Assembly: GCA_937860195.1 (NCBI GenBank)
Contig: CALMBN010000094.1
Span: 1 to 25,162, forward strand
Direction of reading: 5' to 3'
DNA from: an uncultured Novosphingobium sp.
GTDB lineage: Bacteria; Pseudomonadota; Alphaproteobacteria; Sphingomonadales; Sphingomonadaceae
DNA: 25,162 bases
Position numbers and translations under genes: made by a program. The notes under the pieces are model-generated. The model saw only the letters and a program-made list of their open reading frames with translations. It was not told the DNA's origin and made no database searches. Of this stretch, positions 1 to 8,178 are shown piece after piece; position 1 is the stretch's first letter, and every line of letters begins with the position of its first letter.

Positions 1-1542
1 GGTTTGCGAGGCAGCTTCTCGCAGTTCTATTTCCGCGATCAGGGCCGGACCAGCAGGCTTATCACCAGTTCGACCCTGGGGACCGAGGTCGACAATTCGG
101 TCAACGTCAATCAGCTGCTGACTTCGGGTGATATCATGATTTCCGGCGGCGACGACCGCCGTCAATTCCAGATCCGGGCCGCTGGTTCGTATACCAAGAA
201 CTTCGGCACCAGTGCGACGGTCACCACGATCAACAATGGCAACGAAGTTCTGACGTTCCGCTCGCGGCCGGGCGGCGGCAGCAAATCTTTGACCGCCCTC
301 TACCTCGACTACACCGAGCACGAACTCAACACCCAGATCCGGGTCGGTCGGCAAACCCGCAATTCGTCCGGGGTGCTTGGCCGGTTCGACGGAGCCCTGA
401 TCGGCTGGCAAGCCAGCCCCAAAGTGCGCATCAACGCTGTGGGCGGTTTCCCCGTATTGTCCTCGCGCCAGATGTTTGTGCTCAAGGAACGTCCGTTTTA
501 CGGGGTCAGCGTCGATCTTGGGGCAAAGCGCAGTCCGATTCAGACAACGCTTTACTGGTTTGATCAGCGCGCTGAGGGTGGATTTATCGACCGTCGCTCA
601 GTCGGGATCGAAACGCGGTTCCTGAACCCGCGGTTCAATGCCTATGCCATGGCCGACTACGATGTGAAGTTCAAACAGCTCAACCTTGCGCTTGGCTCGT
701 TCACTTTCAATTTCCCCGATGGTTCAAACCTGAGCCTGACCGCTGATTATCGGCGCTCGCCCTTGTTGACCACGACCAATTCTCTGCTTGGCATGCGGGT
801 CGCGACGCTCGACCCGCTGACCGGGGTGCCGGTGTACACCCTCGACACGGGCGGTAACGTTGTGCAGCCGCTGATCAATCCGTCGGGTCCAAATGGACTT
901 CGTCCATTCTTTACCGACGCTGAAATCTACCAATTGGCGCTGGATCGGACCCTGATCGCCAAGTCAGTGACCGTCACCTACACACGGCCGATCACCAAAA
1001 AATTGCAGGTCAGTGCCGATTTTGCGCTGACGGATACCGGCGGCACCCCCGGTCTGGCGCAGCGTTTTTACACCGACCCGCTCGGCAATCTGACCGTGCC
1101 ACCGCTCCTGCTGTTCGATACTGTCGAGCCATTGCCGATTACCGGCAAGGAATACTTCTATGGCCTTCAGCTGATCGGGACGGACATGTTCATGTCCGAT
1201 GATATCTTTATTCTGTCGGGCCGGGTTGCCGACACGTCGACAGCAAAGATCTACACCGCCGATTTCAACGCCCGGGTCCCGGTCACCTCGAACTTTCGCT
1301 TGAGCCCGCGGTTGCGCTATGGTCTTCGCGACAGCAAGGTGACTACGACTGTTACGAATCCCGGCACTTTCAGTCAGTTGCAACCGACGATCAGATTCAA
1401 CTACTATCCGGTCAAACATTCCGAAATCGAAGTCGAACTGGGCGGTAACTTTACGAATCAGACCGTCTGGAACGGAACTGGCTATGACAGGATTAACGAA
1501 ACAGGCTGGGTGCTGACGGCTGGCTATCGGCTCGACTTCTGA
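1..1542 (+). CDS. Outer-membrane beta-barrel protein, C-terminal part (5' end cut by window)
   Basis: The frame is open from the first base, so the gene starts before the window; the TTG at base 4 is not a convincing start. About 513 residues are visible. They alternate polar and hydrophobic residues with many aromatic and Gly/Asn/Thr turns, and the protein ends in GYRLDF with a terminal Phe, as expected of a protein inserted by the BAM machinery. A segment with VGRQTRN and GRFDGALIGW reads like the barrel part of a larger protein, possibly one with an N-terminal TPR region upstream of the window, but I cannot see that part and do not recognise a named family. It ends 33 bases before ccmF on the same strand, where ccmE would often be found. 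Function unknown; outer-membrane location is inferred from the residue pattern. Confidence 0.65.
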   Translation, partial: GLRGSFSQFYFRDQGRTSRLITSSTLGTEVDNSVNVNQLLTSGDIMISGGDDRRQFQIRAAGSYTKNFGTSATVTTINNGNEVLTFRSRPGGGSKSLTALYLDYTEHELNTQIRVGRQTRNSSGVLGRFDGALIGWQASPKVRINAVGGFPVLSSRQMFVLKERPFYGVSVDLGAKRSPIQTTLYWFDQRAEGGFIDRRSVGIETRFLNPRFNAYAMADYDVKFKQLNLALGSFTFNFPDGSNLSLTADYRRSPLLTTTNSLLGMRVATLDPLTGVPVYTLDTGGNVVQPLINPSGPNGLRPFFTDAEIYQLALDRTLIAKSVTVTYTRPITKKLQVSADFALTDTGGTPGLAQRFYTDPLGNLTVPPLLLFDTVEPLPITGKEYFYGLQLIGTDMFMSDDIFILSGRVADTSTAKIYTADFNARVPVTSNFRLSPRLRYGLRDSKVTTTVTNPGTFSQLQPTIRFNYYPVKHSEIEVELGGNFTNQTVWNGTGYDRINETGWVLTAGYRLDF

Positions 1543-1575
1543 AGGGCAAACGGGTAGCGTGAGGACAAATCAAGG

Positions 1576-3522
1576 ATGATTGCCGAAGCCGGATTGGCCG
1601 CCCTGTGGCTGGCCGCGACCATGGCGTTGCTGCAACTGGTGCTTGGGGCCCTGGTTCTTGGCCGGGGCCAGACATCGCTTGGCCGGGCAGTCGCCCCGGT
1701 TGCGGTGATTCAGGCCGCTTTGGTCGGCATTGCATTCACGTGCCTGATCGCAGTTTTCGTAACCTCCGACATGTCGGTGCTGCTGGTGGCCGCCAATAGC
1801 CATTCCGCCAAACCGCTGATTTACAAAATCGCCGGAACCTGGGGGAACCACGAAGGGTCGATGTTGCTGTGGGTCACGATCCTTGGGCTGGCCGGCGCAA
1901 CCATCGCCTTGTTCGAACGGACTTTGCGCGCTGATACGAAGCTGGCGACGCTGTCAGCGCAAGCAGCGATTGCGCTTGGTTTCTATGTTTTCCTGTTGTT
2001 CGCTTCGAATCCATTCACCCGGATCAGCGGTGTTATCGATGGTCAGGGGCTCAATCCCTTGCTGCAGGACCCCGGCCTCGCTTTCCATCCACCGACGCTT
2101 TATGCAGGCTATGTCGGGATGTCGGCAGCGTTCTCGTTTGCTGTTGGCGCCCTGATCACCCGCGATGTTGGCCCAACCTTCGCGCGGGCGATGCGGCCCT
2201 GGATCCTTGGCGCGTGGATCTTGCTGACGATCGGGATCACCGCTGGATCCTATTGGGCTTACTACACGCTGGGCTGGGGCGGCTGGTGGTTCTGGGACCC
2301 GGTTGAGAACGCGTCGCTGATGCCGTGGCTGGCCGCGACTGCGCTGCTTCATTCAGTGACCGTTCTGGCGACGCGCGATGGCCTTAGAACCTGGACAATC
2401 ATGTTGGCGGTGCTGGCATTCTCGATGTCAATGGTCGGCACCTTCCTCGTTCGCTCGGGCATTCTGACCAGCGTCCATAGCTTCGCAGTCGATCCGCGGC
2501 GCGGGCTGTTCATTCTTGGGCTGTTGTCGGTTTACATCACCGGAGCGATGGCGCTGTTCGCGATCCGGGCCAAGACAATTGCCGAAGGTAATCGGTTCGA
2601 GCTGGTCAGCCGCGAGGCTGCGTTGGTCATCAACAACCTGATCCTGACGGTGATCCTGGTCGTGGTGCTGGCAGGCACCTTGTACCCGCTGATCCTTGAA
2701 TCCTACAATGGCGACAAGATCTCGGTCGGCGCGCCCTACTTTAACGCTGTGGCCGGACCAATGGCGGTTATCCTGATGCTGTTCCTCGCCGCTGGTCCGT
2801 TGATGCGCTGGCGCAGCGACCGACCCAAGGCGTTGGTCGAGCGCATGGCCCCGGCACTGTTTTCCGGTGCAGTCATGCTGCTCATGCTGGCCGCATTCGG
2901 TGGGACCATCGGTTATCTTCCCTTGATCGGGCTGGTCGCGGCGGCCGTCGTTGGAGTGGGAAGTCTTGCGCCGTTGTGGAAGCGGGACCTTAGGCGAACC
3001 CCGCTATTCACCTGGGGGATGGTGATCGCTCATTTCGGCTGTGCCGTTTCGATGGCCGGAATGGCCAGCGATTCAGCCTTCACCAAGGAAAACATGGTCT
3101 CGATCGCGGCCAATGAAACGCGCGAAATTGGTCCATTCGCCGTAACCTTGCTCGGCGTGCGTGAGCGGCCCGGCCCGAACTATCAAATCCTTGAAGCAGT
3201 GGTTTCCGCCAGCAAGGGCGCTGACGGGACGCCGTTCGAGATGACCCCGCAGCTTCACGCCTTTTCCGACCCGGTGATGACCACCAATCAGGCCGCAATC
3301 AAGACGTTCTGGAACGGCCAGCTATACGTGACTCTTGGTGAGAATTCAGACGGGAGCAAGTTCCTGTTGCGGATGTGGTGGAAGCCGTTCGTGACTTTTA
3401 TCTGGTTGGGCGGCATACTGATTGCGCTTGGCGGAACGCTTTCGCTGATTGGCCGGGTCCGTCGCGATATCTGGAAGAAACAGGCCGAACCGACCGCCGA
3501 ACCGATCGAGGTGCCGGCATGA
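1576..3522 (+). CDS. ccmF: Cytochrome c heme lyase subunit CcmF
   Basis: CcmF is the large inner-membrane subunit of the System I heme lyase, which with CcmH and CcmI attaches heme to CXXCH motifs of apocytochromes c in the periplasm. The protein has 648 residues, the usual length, with many membrane segments. The tryptophan-rich WWD heme-handling motif lies at about residues 234-251 (WGGWWFWDPVEN). Heme-ligand type histidines are present in HPPTLYAGY and in the HS-containing periplasmic loops. The ATG at 1576 has AAGG just upstream. The stop overlaps the start of ccmG (ATGA), which implies translational coupling. Family assignment is very secure. Confidence 0.97.
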   Translation: MIAEAGLAALWLAATMALLQLVLGALVLGRGQTSLGRAVAPVAVIQAALVGIAFTCLIAVFVTSDMSVLLVAANSHSAKPLIYKIAGTWGNHEGSMLLWVTILGLAGATIALFERTLRADTKLATLSAQAAIALGFYVFLLFASNPFTRISGVIDGQGLNPLLQDPGLAFHPPTLYAGYVGMSAAFSFAVGALITRDVGPTFARAMRPWILGAWILLTIGITAGSYWAYYTLGWGGWWFWDPVENASLMPWLAATALLHSVTVLATRDGLRTWTIMLAVLAFSMSMVGTFLVRSGILTSVHSFAVDPRRGLFILGLLSVYITGAMALFAIRAKTIAEGNRFELVSREAALVINNLILTVILVVVLAGTLYPLILESYNGDKISVGAPYFNAVAGPMAVILMLFLAAGPLMRWRSDRPKALVERMAPALFSGAVMLLMLAAFGGTIGYLPLIGLVAAAVVGVGSLAPLWKRDLRRTPLFTWGMVIAHFGCAVSMAGMASDSAFTKENMVSIAANETREIGPFAVTLLGVRERPGPNYQILEAVVSASKGADGTPFEMTPQLHAFSDPVMTTNQAAIKTFWNGQLYVTLGENSDGSKFLLRMWWKPFVTFIWLGGILIALGGTLSLIGRVRRDIWKKQAEPTAEPIEVPA

Positions 3523-4049
3523 ACCGGAAACTGGTCCTCTGGTTGCCGTTTGCGCTGATGGCGGCCTTGTTCATTTCGTTTCTGGCCAGCCTTAGCAATT
3601 CGCCGGAAAAGGTCATTGCATCGCAAATGGTCGGCCAGCCCTTGCCAGAGTTTGCAGCCGGGGCGGCGATTCCAGAACAGCCCGGCGCGGCAACCGCAGA
3701 TTTTCGCGATGGCAAGCCGCGCCTGCTCAACGTCTTTGCCAGCTGGTGTGTGCCTTGTATCGCGGAAATCCCGGTGCTGATGGAATTGAAAGCCAGCGGT
3801 GTCGAAGTCGTAGGCGTCGCCGTTCACGATACCAGCGTTGATCTGACACGATTTCTGGCGACCAACGGCAATCCCTATTCCCGGATCGGGCTCGACCAAG
3901 GCGGTCGCGCGCAAATTGCTCTGGGATCGGCCGGGGTGCCCGAGACTTTTGTCGTCGATGGCCAAGGCAAAATTCTCTACCAGCACATCGGAGTTGTCAC
4001 CGAAGCAGACAAGACTAAGTTGCTTGCGATGCTTGGGGTGGTGAAATGA
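3519..4049 (+). CDS. ccmG: Thiol:disulfide interchange protein CcmG/DsbE
   Basis: CcmG is a membrane-anchored periplasmic thioredoxin-like protein that reduces apocytochrome c or CcmH so that heme can be attached. I place the start at the ATG at 3519, which overlaps the ccmF stop (ATGA) and gives 176 residues; the frame stays open further upstream but only as read-through inside ccmF. Residues 5-25 form an uncleaved signal anchor. The redox motif is WCVPC (C77, C80), followed by the cis-Pro region GVPETFVVD typical of DsbE proteins. It overlaps ccmH by four bases. Confidence 0.95.
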   Translation: MNRKLVLWLPFALMAALFISFLASLSNSPEKVIASQMVGQPLPEFAAGAAIPEQPGAATADFRDGKPRLLNVFASWCVPCIAEIPVLMELKASGVEVVGVAVHDTSVDLTRFLATNGNPYSRIGLDQGGRAQIALGSAGVPETFVVDGQGKILYQHIGVVTEADKTKLLAMLGVVK

Positions 4050-4441
4050 GGATTCTCAAAATCCTGATTGCCGCGATGCTGCTCGGCGCTGCTCCAGCCT
4101 GGGCGCAAGATCTGGCGGATATCTCACTCAGCGATCCGAAGCAGGAATCGCAGGCTCTGGCCTTGATGGATTCGATCCGCTGTGTGGTTTGCCAGGGTCA
4201 GCCGATTTCGGGCAGCAATGCCGAACTGGCGGGCGACATGCGCCGCATCATCCGCGAACGGATCGCTGCCGGAGACACGCCCGAAGCGGTCAGAACGATG
4301 CTGATCAGCAAATACGGTGATTGGGTAACTTTCAGACCGCAGCTCAAACCGGCGACATTGCCGTTGTGGATCATCCCATTGCTGGCTCTGTTGGCAGGCG
4401 TCTGGCTGGTTTCGCGGCGACTAGGCTGGAGGCAGAACTGA
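4046..4441 (+). CDS. ccmH: Cytochrome c maturation protein CcmH (CcmL/CycL type)
   Basis: CcmH is a periplasmic, membrane-anchored thiol-oxidoreductase that presents reduced apocytochrome c to CcmF. The protein has 131 residues. It has a signal peptide ending AWA-Q near residue 20, the family motif RCVVCQGQ with C46 and C49, and one C-terminal membrane segment (LPLWIIPLLALLAG). It is the short alphaproteobacterial form, not the two-domain CcmH of E. coli. It overlaps ccmG upstream (ATGA) and the ccmI stub downstream (TGATG), so the four genes read as one coupled unit. Confidence 0.95.
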   Translation: MRILKILIAAMLLGAAPAWAQDLADISLSDPKQESQALALMDSIRCVVCQGQPISGSNAELAGDMRRIIRERIAAGDTPEAVRTMLISKYGDWVTFRPQLKPATLPLWIIPLLALLAGVWLVSRRLGWRQN

Positions 4442-4632
4442 TGGGCTGGATTTTCGCAATTGTGCTCGCCGCCTTGTCTATCCTGGCACTTTGGAAGAGC
4501 GGGTACTGTTCCCGCATGGCGCTTGAACTCGGGGCGGCCGCCGCCCTTGTCGCCTTGGCCGGCTATGGTTGGCAAGGCAGTCCGAATATGGCTGGTCAGC
4601 CAACTCTGCCCGCAGCCGGACCCAATCCCTGA
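4441..4632 (+). CDS. ccmI: CcmI N-terminal stub (TPR domain missing)
   Basis: The ATG at 4441 overlaps the ccmH stop (TGATG) and opens a 63-residue frame. It resembles the start of Ccm[14 protein letters not shown], a second hydrophobic helix, then [10 protein letters not shown], the short loop seen after the second membrane segment in many alphaproteobacterial CcmI proteins. In that family a periplasmic TPR domain of 100-200 residues follows and binds the C terminus of apocytochrome c. Here a stop comes after PAAGPNP and hemA begins 14 bases later, so there is no room for that domain. It could be a remnant of an internal deletion or a reduced but functional membrane module. The family assignment rests on position and short motifs. 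Confidence 0.6.
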   Translation: MGWIFAIVLAALSILALWKSGYCSRMALELGAAAALVALAGYGWQGSPNMAGQPTLPAAGPNP

Positions 4633-4646
4633 AGGGAGATTTGCAC

Positions 4647-5861
4647 GTGAACTACGATCAGATATTCGACCAGGCGATTGAACGGCTTCATGGCGAAGGC
4701 CGCTACCGCGTGTTCATCGACATCCTTCGCAACAAGGGTGCCTACCCCAACGCACGGTGTTTTGCCGGGCACAATGGGCCCAAGGACATCACAGTGTGGT
4801 GCTCAAACGATTACCTGGCGATGGGCCAGCACCCGAAAGTGATCGCGGCGATGGAAGCTGCGTTGCACGATGTCGGCGCAGGCTCAGGCGGCACTCGCAA
4901 TATCGGCGGGAACACGCACTACCATGTCGATCTTGAAGCCGAACTGGCCGATCTGCACGGCAAGGACGGCGCGCTGCTGTTCACCAGCGGCTATGTGTCC
5001 AACGACGCGACGCTATCCACGATTGCCAAGATCTTGCCGGGCTGCGTGATCTTCTCCGATGAGCTCAACCACGCCAGCATGATTGCCGGGATTCGCAACT
5101 CCGGCGCAGAAAAGCGGGTGTTCCGCCACAACGATCTCGCCCATCTGGAAGAATTGCTCGCCGCCGAAGATCCCCAAGTGCCAAAGCTGATCGCGTTTGA
5201 GAGCGTTTATTCGATGGAAGGCGATGTCGCCCCGATCCACGCGATCTGCGATCTGGCCGACAAGTACAACGCGCTGACATACATTGACGAGGTCCACGCG
5301 GTCGGCATGTACGGCCCGCGCGGCGGCGGCATCACCGATCGCGATGAAGCCGCACACCGGATCGACATCATCGAAGGCACTCTGGGCAAGGCCTTTGGCG
5401 TGATGGGTGGCTATATCGCAGCCGACACCCGGATCATCGACGTGATCCGCAGCTACGCACCGGGGTTCATCTTCACCACCAGCCTTTCTCCGGTGCTGGT
5501 CGCCGGCGTGCTCGCATCGGTCCGCCACCTCAAGGGCAGCAGTGCCGAACGCGAGGGCCAGCAAGCCAACGCCGCCAGGCTCAAGGCCTTGTTGAGCGAC
5601 GCCGGATTGCCAGTGATGCTGTCGACCACCCACATCGTCCCGTTGATGGTTGGCGATCCGGTCAAGGCCAAGAAGATCGCCGACATTCTGCTGGCCGAAT
5701 ACGGTGTCTATGTGCAGCCGATCAACTATCCCACGGTCCCGCGCGGGACCGAGCGGCTGCGCTTTACCCCCGGACCGGCGCACACTGAAGCGATGATGCT
5801 GGACCTGACCAAAGCGCTGGTTGAAATCTGGCAGCGACTTGATTTGCGGCAGGCGGCGTAG
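4647..5861 (+). CDS. hemA: 5-aminolevulinate synthase (C4/Shemin pathway)
   Basis: HemA condenses glycine and succinyl-CoA to 5-aminolevulinate, the first committed step of heme synthesis in alphaproteobacteria, using PLP. I choose the GTG at 4647, which has GAAGGGA (4631-4637) at suitable spacing; the longer frame to 4569 would run back into ccmI. This gives 404 residues, the standard length. The PLP lysine is in GTLGKAFG at K248, the same number as the lysine reported for Rhodobacter Hem[12 protein letters not shown] carries the Asp that contacts the pyridine nitrogen, and the N-terminal [11 protein letters not shown] is typical. It lies directly behind the ccm genes, joining heme supply with cytochrome c assembly, and may be co-transcribed with them. 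Confidence 0.96.
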   Translation: MNYDQIFDQAIERLHGEGRYRVFIDILRNKGAYPNARCFAGHNGPKDITVWCSNDYLAMGQHPKVIAAMEAALHDVGAGSGGTRNIGGNTHYHVDLEAELADLHGKDGALLFTSGYVSNDATLSTIAKILPGCVIFSDELNHASMIAGIRNSGAEKRVFRHNDLAHLEELLAAEDPQVPKLIAFESVYSMEGDVAPIHAICDLADKYNALTYIDEVHAVGMYGPRGGGITDRDEAAHRIDIIEGTLGKAFGVMGGYIAADTRIIDVIRSYAPGFIFTTSLSPVLVAGVLASVRHLKGSSAEREGQQANAARLKALLSDAGLPVMLSTTHIVPLMVGDPVKAKKIADILLAEYGVYVQPINYPTVPRGTERLRFTPGPAHTEAMMLDLTKALVEIWQRLDLRQAA

Positions 5862-5925
5862 ACTCCAGGCCGCGGCAGGTCGCGACGGAGACATCGCACG
5901 ACAGTGTTCCGCAGCAGGCCTGTCG

Positions 5926-6516
5926 TCAGCCCAGCAGTGCTCCAATGTCTGCCACCACCAGCCCAAGTTGCTCAATCAGCCCGGCTATGTCTTCGGCTCG
6001 GGCCATTTCACCATCCTCGCGCATGATTGCGCAGATCACTGCGGCGTCCCCGGTTCCCGCGCGGAGGCACAGCTCAATCGCCGCCTCCAGCGCGGCCTGA
6101 CGTTCGGCCACCCCGCCCGGCGCGGCGATTAGCGGGAAGACGTGGCCAGGGGAAACCAGATCCTCGCCGGTTGAGGCCGGATCGATTGCCACCGCAACCG
6201 TCCGGGCGCGATCGGCGGCCGAGATGCCGGTGCTGACCCCGGTCCGGGCCTCGATCGAGCGGCCGTGGGGGCGGCCAGACTGACGCTCGGCCCCGGGGTT
6301 GATCAGGCTGATCCCCAGCCGCAGCGCGTGCGACGGGGTGAGCGCGAGGCAGATCAGCCCGCGGCCATGCGTCGCCATGAAGTTGATCGCCTCGGCATTG
6401 GCGTGGCGCGCGGCGACCGCAAAATCGATGTCCCCGCCGCGCAGCCGGTCACCGGTCAAAACAATCACCTGGCCTGCTGCCAGCGCCACAAGTGCCGGGC
6501 CCAATGCGCCGGTCAT
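5926..6516 (-). CDS. RibB-like protein without metal-binding active site (putative pseudoenzyme)
   Basis: The 196 residues align along their whole length with 3,4-dihydroxy-2-butanone-4-phosphate synthase (RibB): INFMATHGRGLICLALTP, GVSTGISAADRARTV, PGHVFPL and the MAR near the C terminus are all conserved. The catalytic positions are not. The DEDRENEGD loop is here TGDRLRGGD (about residues 21-29), so the Glu matching E. coli E38 is L25. The His matching metal ligand H153 is A142, in RQAALEAA where RibB has RGGHTEAT. The Glu matching E174 is A163 (VICAIM for VLCELT). Normal riboflavin-precursor synthesis is therefore unlikely. It is the last gene of the sulfoquinovose operon and its start overlaps the FMN reductase stop (ATGA). 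A role with flavin or a sugar intermediate is only a guess. Confidence 0.8.
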   Translation of the reverse strand: MTGALGPALVALAAGQVIVLTGDRLRGGDIDFAVAARHANAEAINFMATHGRGLICLALTPSHALRLGISLINPGAERQSGRPHGRSIEARTGVSTGISAADRARTVAVAIDPASTGEDLVSPGHVFPLIAAPGGVAERQAALEAAIELCLRAGTGDAAVICAIMREDGEMARAEDIAGLIEQLGLVVADIGALLG

Positions 6517-7088
6517 GGCCGATCCGCCGCCCCGGCAAAGGCCCGCGCTCCGCGCAGCACCTGCCCACCGACCAGTTCTAGTTGCATCCGGGCCCGGTCA
6601 TCAAGGCACTCACCATCGGGGCTGAACAGCCCGTGATAGGTCCGGATTGTCGCCCCCATCGGGGTAGGCCAGCCGCGCAGGGCGTGGACAATCGCCCGCA
6701 TGGTGATCAGAGTGCTCATCGTCGCCTGGTCGCCAAACGCGGTCGCGATCAGACCGACCGCGCGGCCATCGAGGTAGGGCCGCTCGTCCTTTGAAAGATC
6801 TTCAAGGAAATCGAGCGCGTTCTTGACCAGCCCCGAAATCGTCCCGTGATAGCCCGGCGCGGCGATCAGCAGGCCATCGGCTTGGCGCACAGCCTCAACC
6901 AGTTCGCTGCCATCGCCTTTGCGATGCGCTTCGCTGCCATAATGCGGCAGAGTCGCGAGGTAGCTACCGCCAAACACTTGCACTTTGGCTCCGTCTGCCC
7001 CCGCCGCCGCAGCAGCCAGTCGCAGCGCTTGCTCGGTCGAGGAGCCGGGATTGACGGTGCCGCCAATGGCGACGATCCGGGTTGTCAA
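6513..7088 (-). CDS. NAD(P)H-dependent FMN reductase (SsuE-like, flavodoxin fold)
   Basis: The 191 residues have the NADPH-dependent FMN reductase fold: a phosphate-binding loop GGTVNPGSST at residues 9-18 after the first strand, and the flavin-contacting PGYHGTISGLVKNAL at residues 78-92. Such enzymes supply FMNH2 to two-component monooxygenases, as SsuE does for SsuD. It lies 13 bases after the stop of the SsuD-type monooxygenase and overlaps the RibB-like gene, so it is very probably the reductase partner. It would fill the role of SmoA in the Agrobacterium sulfoquinovose monooxygenase pathway. Family is secure; partner assignment is by context. Confidence 0.88.
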   Translation of the reverse strand: MTTRIVAIGGTVNPGSSTEQALRLAAAAAGADGAKVQVFGGSYLATLPHYGSEAHRKGDGSELVEAVRQADGLLIAAPGYHGTISGLVKNALDFLEDLSKDERPYLDGRAVGLIATAFGDQATMSTLITMRAIVHALRGWPTPMGATIRTYHGLFSPDGECLDDRARMQLELVGGQVLRGARAFAGAADRP

Positions 7089-7101
7089 AGGGCAAATCCT
7101 C

Positions 7102-8178
7102 TCAAAGCGTCAGCGGGCCGTGCTGGATGTGGGGAAGGACATAGCGCGCAAACATATCGCATTCGTTCACATGCGGGTAGCCGGACAGGATGAAAGCCTC
7201 AATCCCCTCGGCCTGATAGGCGCGGAGCTTGGTCAGGACCTGATCGGGGGTGCCGACGATCGCTGCTCCGCAGCCGCTGCGCGCCCGGCCGATCCCGGTC
7301 CACAAGTTGGCCTCGACAAACCCGTCACCGCCGGCCGCGCCCCGCAGTTCGGCCTGACGCTGGACTCCGTAGTTCCCGGCATCGAGTGACTTCTCGCGAA
7401 TTGCCTTTCCGGCTTCATCGTCCAGTTTGGACAGCATCCGGTCGGCATAAGCGCGGGCTTCGTCTTCGGTCTCCCGGACGATCACGTGGGCGCGGTAGCC
7501 GTATTTCAGGGTCCGGCCGAATTTGGCCGCGCGGACTTTCATGTCGCCAACCGTTTCGCGGACCTTGTCCATCGTATCGGGCCACATCAGGTAGACGTCG
7601 GCGGCTTCTGCTGCACATTCACGGGCAACCGGGCTGAGTCCCCCGAAATAGAGCGGCGGACACTTGCCCGAGGTGGTGGTCATCCGCGGCGGATCGAGCT
7701 CGAGCTGGTAGAATTCGCCACGATGGGACAAGTGCTCACCGTTCAGCATGGTCTTGAGGATCTTCATTGCCTCAACCGTGCGGGCATAGCGTGGTCCGCC
7801 CTCAAGTGTTTCACCCGGAATGTCCGAGGAGATGATGTTGACCGTCAGCCGTCCGCCCAGAATCCGGTCGAGTGTCGCGATCCGGCGAGCGAGCTGCGGC
7901 GGCCAGTCCTCACCAATCCGCACCGCCATCAGCAGACGAATCCGCTGGACTTGCGTGGCTACAGCTGCGGCAAACACCGTGGTATCGAGGCCAAGTTGAT
8001 AGCCTGAAGGGAGCAGGATATTGTCGAACCCGGCCTCTTCGGCGCGCAGCACGATATTGCGGCAGTGCTCCCAGCTGGAAGCCAGATAGGGATCGGGCAC
8101 GCCAAGAAATTCGTAGTCGTCATCGCACAGGGCTGAGAACCACGAGATTTCACATTGCTGGTCTTGTAACCGGGTCAT
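7102..8178 (-). CDS. smoC: FMNH2-dependent sulfoquinovose monooxygenase (SsuD family)
   Basis: The protein has 358 residues and the bacterial-luciferase TIM-barrel fold. It aligns closely with alkanesulfonate monooxygenase SsuD: NILLPSG, ATLDRILGGRLTVNI, PPLYFGGLSPVA, YGYRAHVIVRET (R229 and H231, matching SsuD R226 and H228), NLWTGIGRARSG (R300, matching R297) and FILSGYPH. The SsuD Cys54 position, in LLPSGYQLGLD, is not Cys. SsuD enzymes cleave C-S bonds using FMNH2 and O2, releasing sulfite and an aldehyde. Between a sulfoquinovosidase, an aldo/keto reductase and an FMN reductase, the likely substrate is sulfoquinovose and the products 6-oxo-glucose and sulfite. Its start overlaps the reductase gene stop (ATGA). 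Substrate is inferred from neighbours; a general alkanesulfonate monooxygenase is the alternative. Confidence 0.85.
   Translation of the reverse strand: MTRLQDQQCEISWFSALCDDDYEFLGVPDPYLASSWEHCRNIVLRAEEAGFDNILLPSGYQLGLDTTVFAAAVATQVQRIRLLMAVRIGEDWPPQLARRIATLDRILGGRLTVNIISSDIPGETLEGGPRYARTVEAMKILKTMLNGEHLSHRGEFYQLELDPPRMTTTSGKCPPLYFGGLSPVARECAAEAADVYLMWPDTMDKVRETVGDMKVRAAKFGRTLKYGYRAHVIVRETEDEARAYADRMLSKLDDEAGKAIREKSLDAGNYGVQRQAELRGAAGGDGFVEANLWTGIGRARSGCGAAIVGTPDQVLTKLRAYQAEGIEAFILSGYPHVNECDMFARYVLPHIQHGPLTL

Noticed and set aside
5862..5925. Possible terminator between hemA and the RibB-like gene
   Set aside because: CAGGCC and GGCCTG can pair but only across a loop of more than 40 bases and with no T-run, so a terminator cannot be supported.
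5926..6516. Plain annotation as functional ribB
   Set aside because: The fold matches, but the residues equivalent to E38, H153 and E174 of E. coli RibB are all replaced by non-ligand residues, so normal activity should not be assumed.
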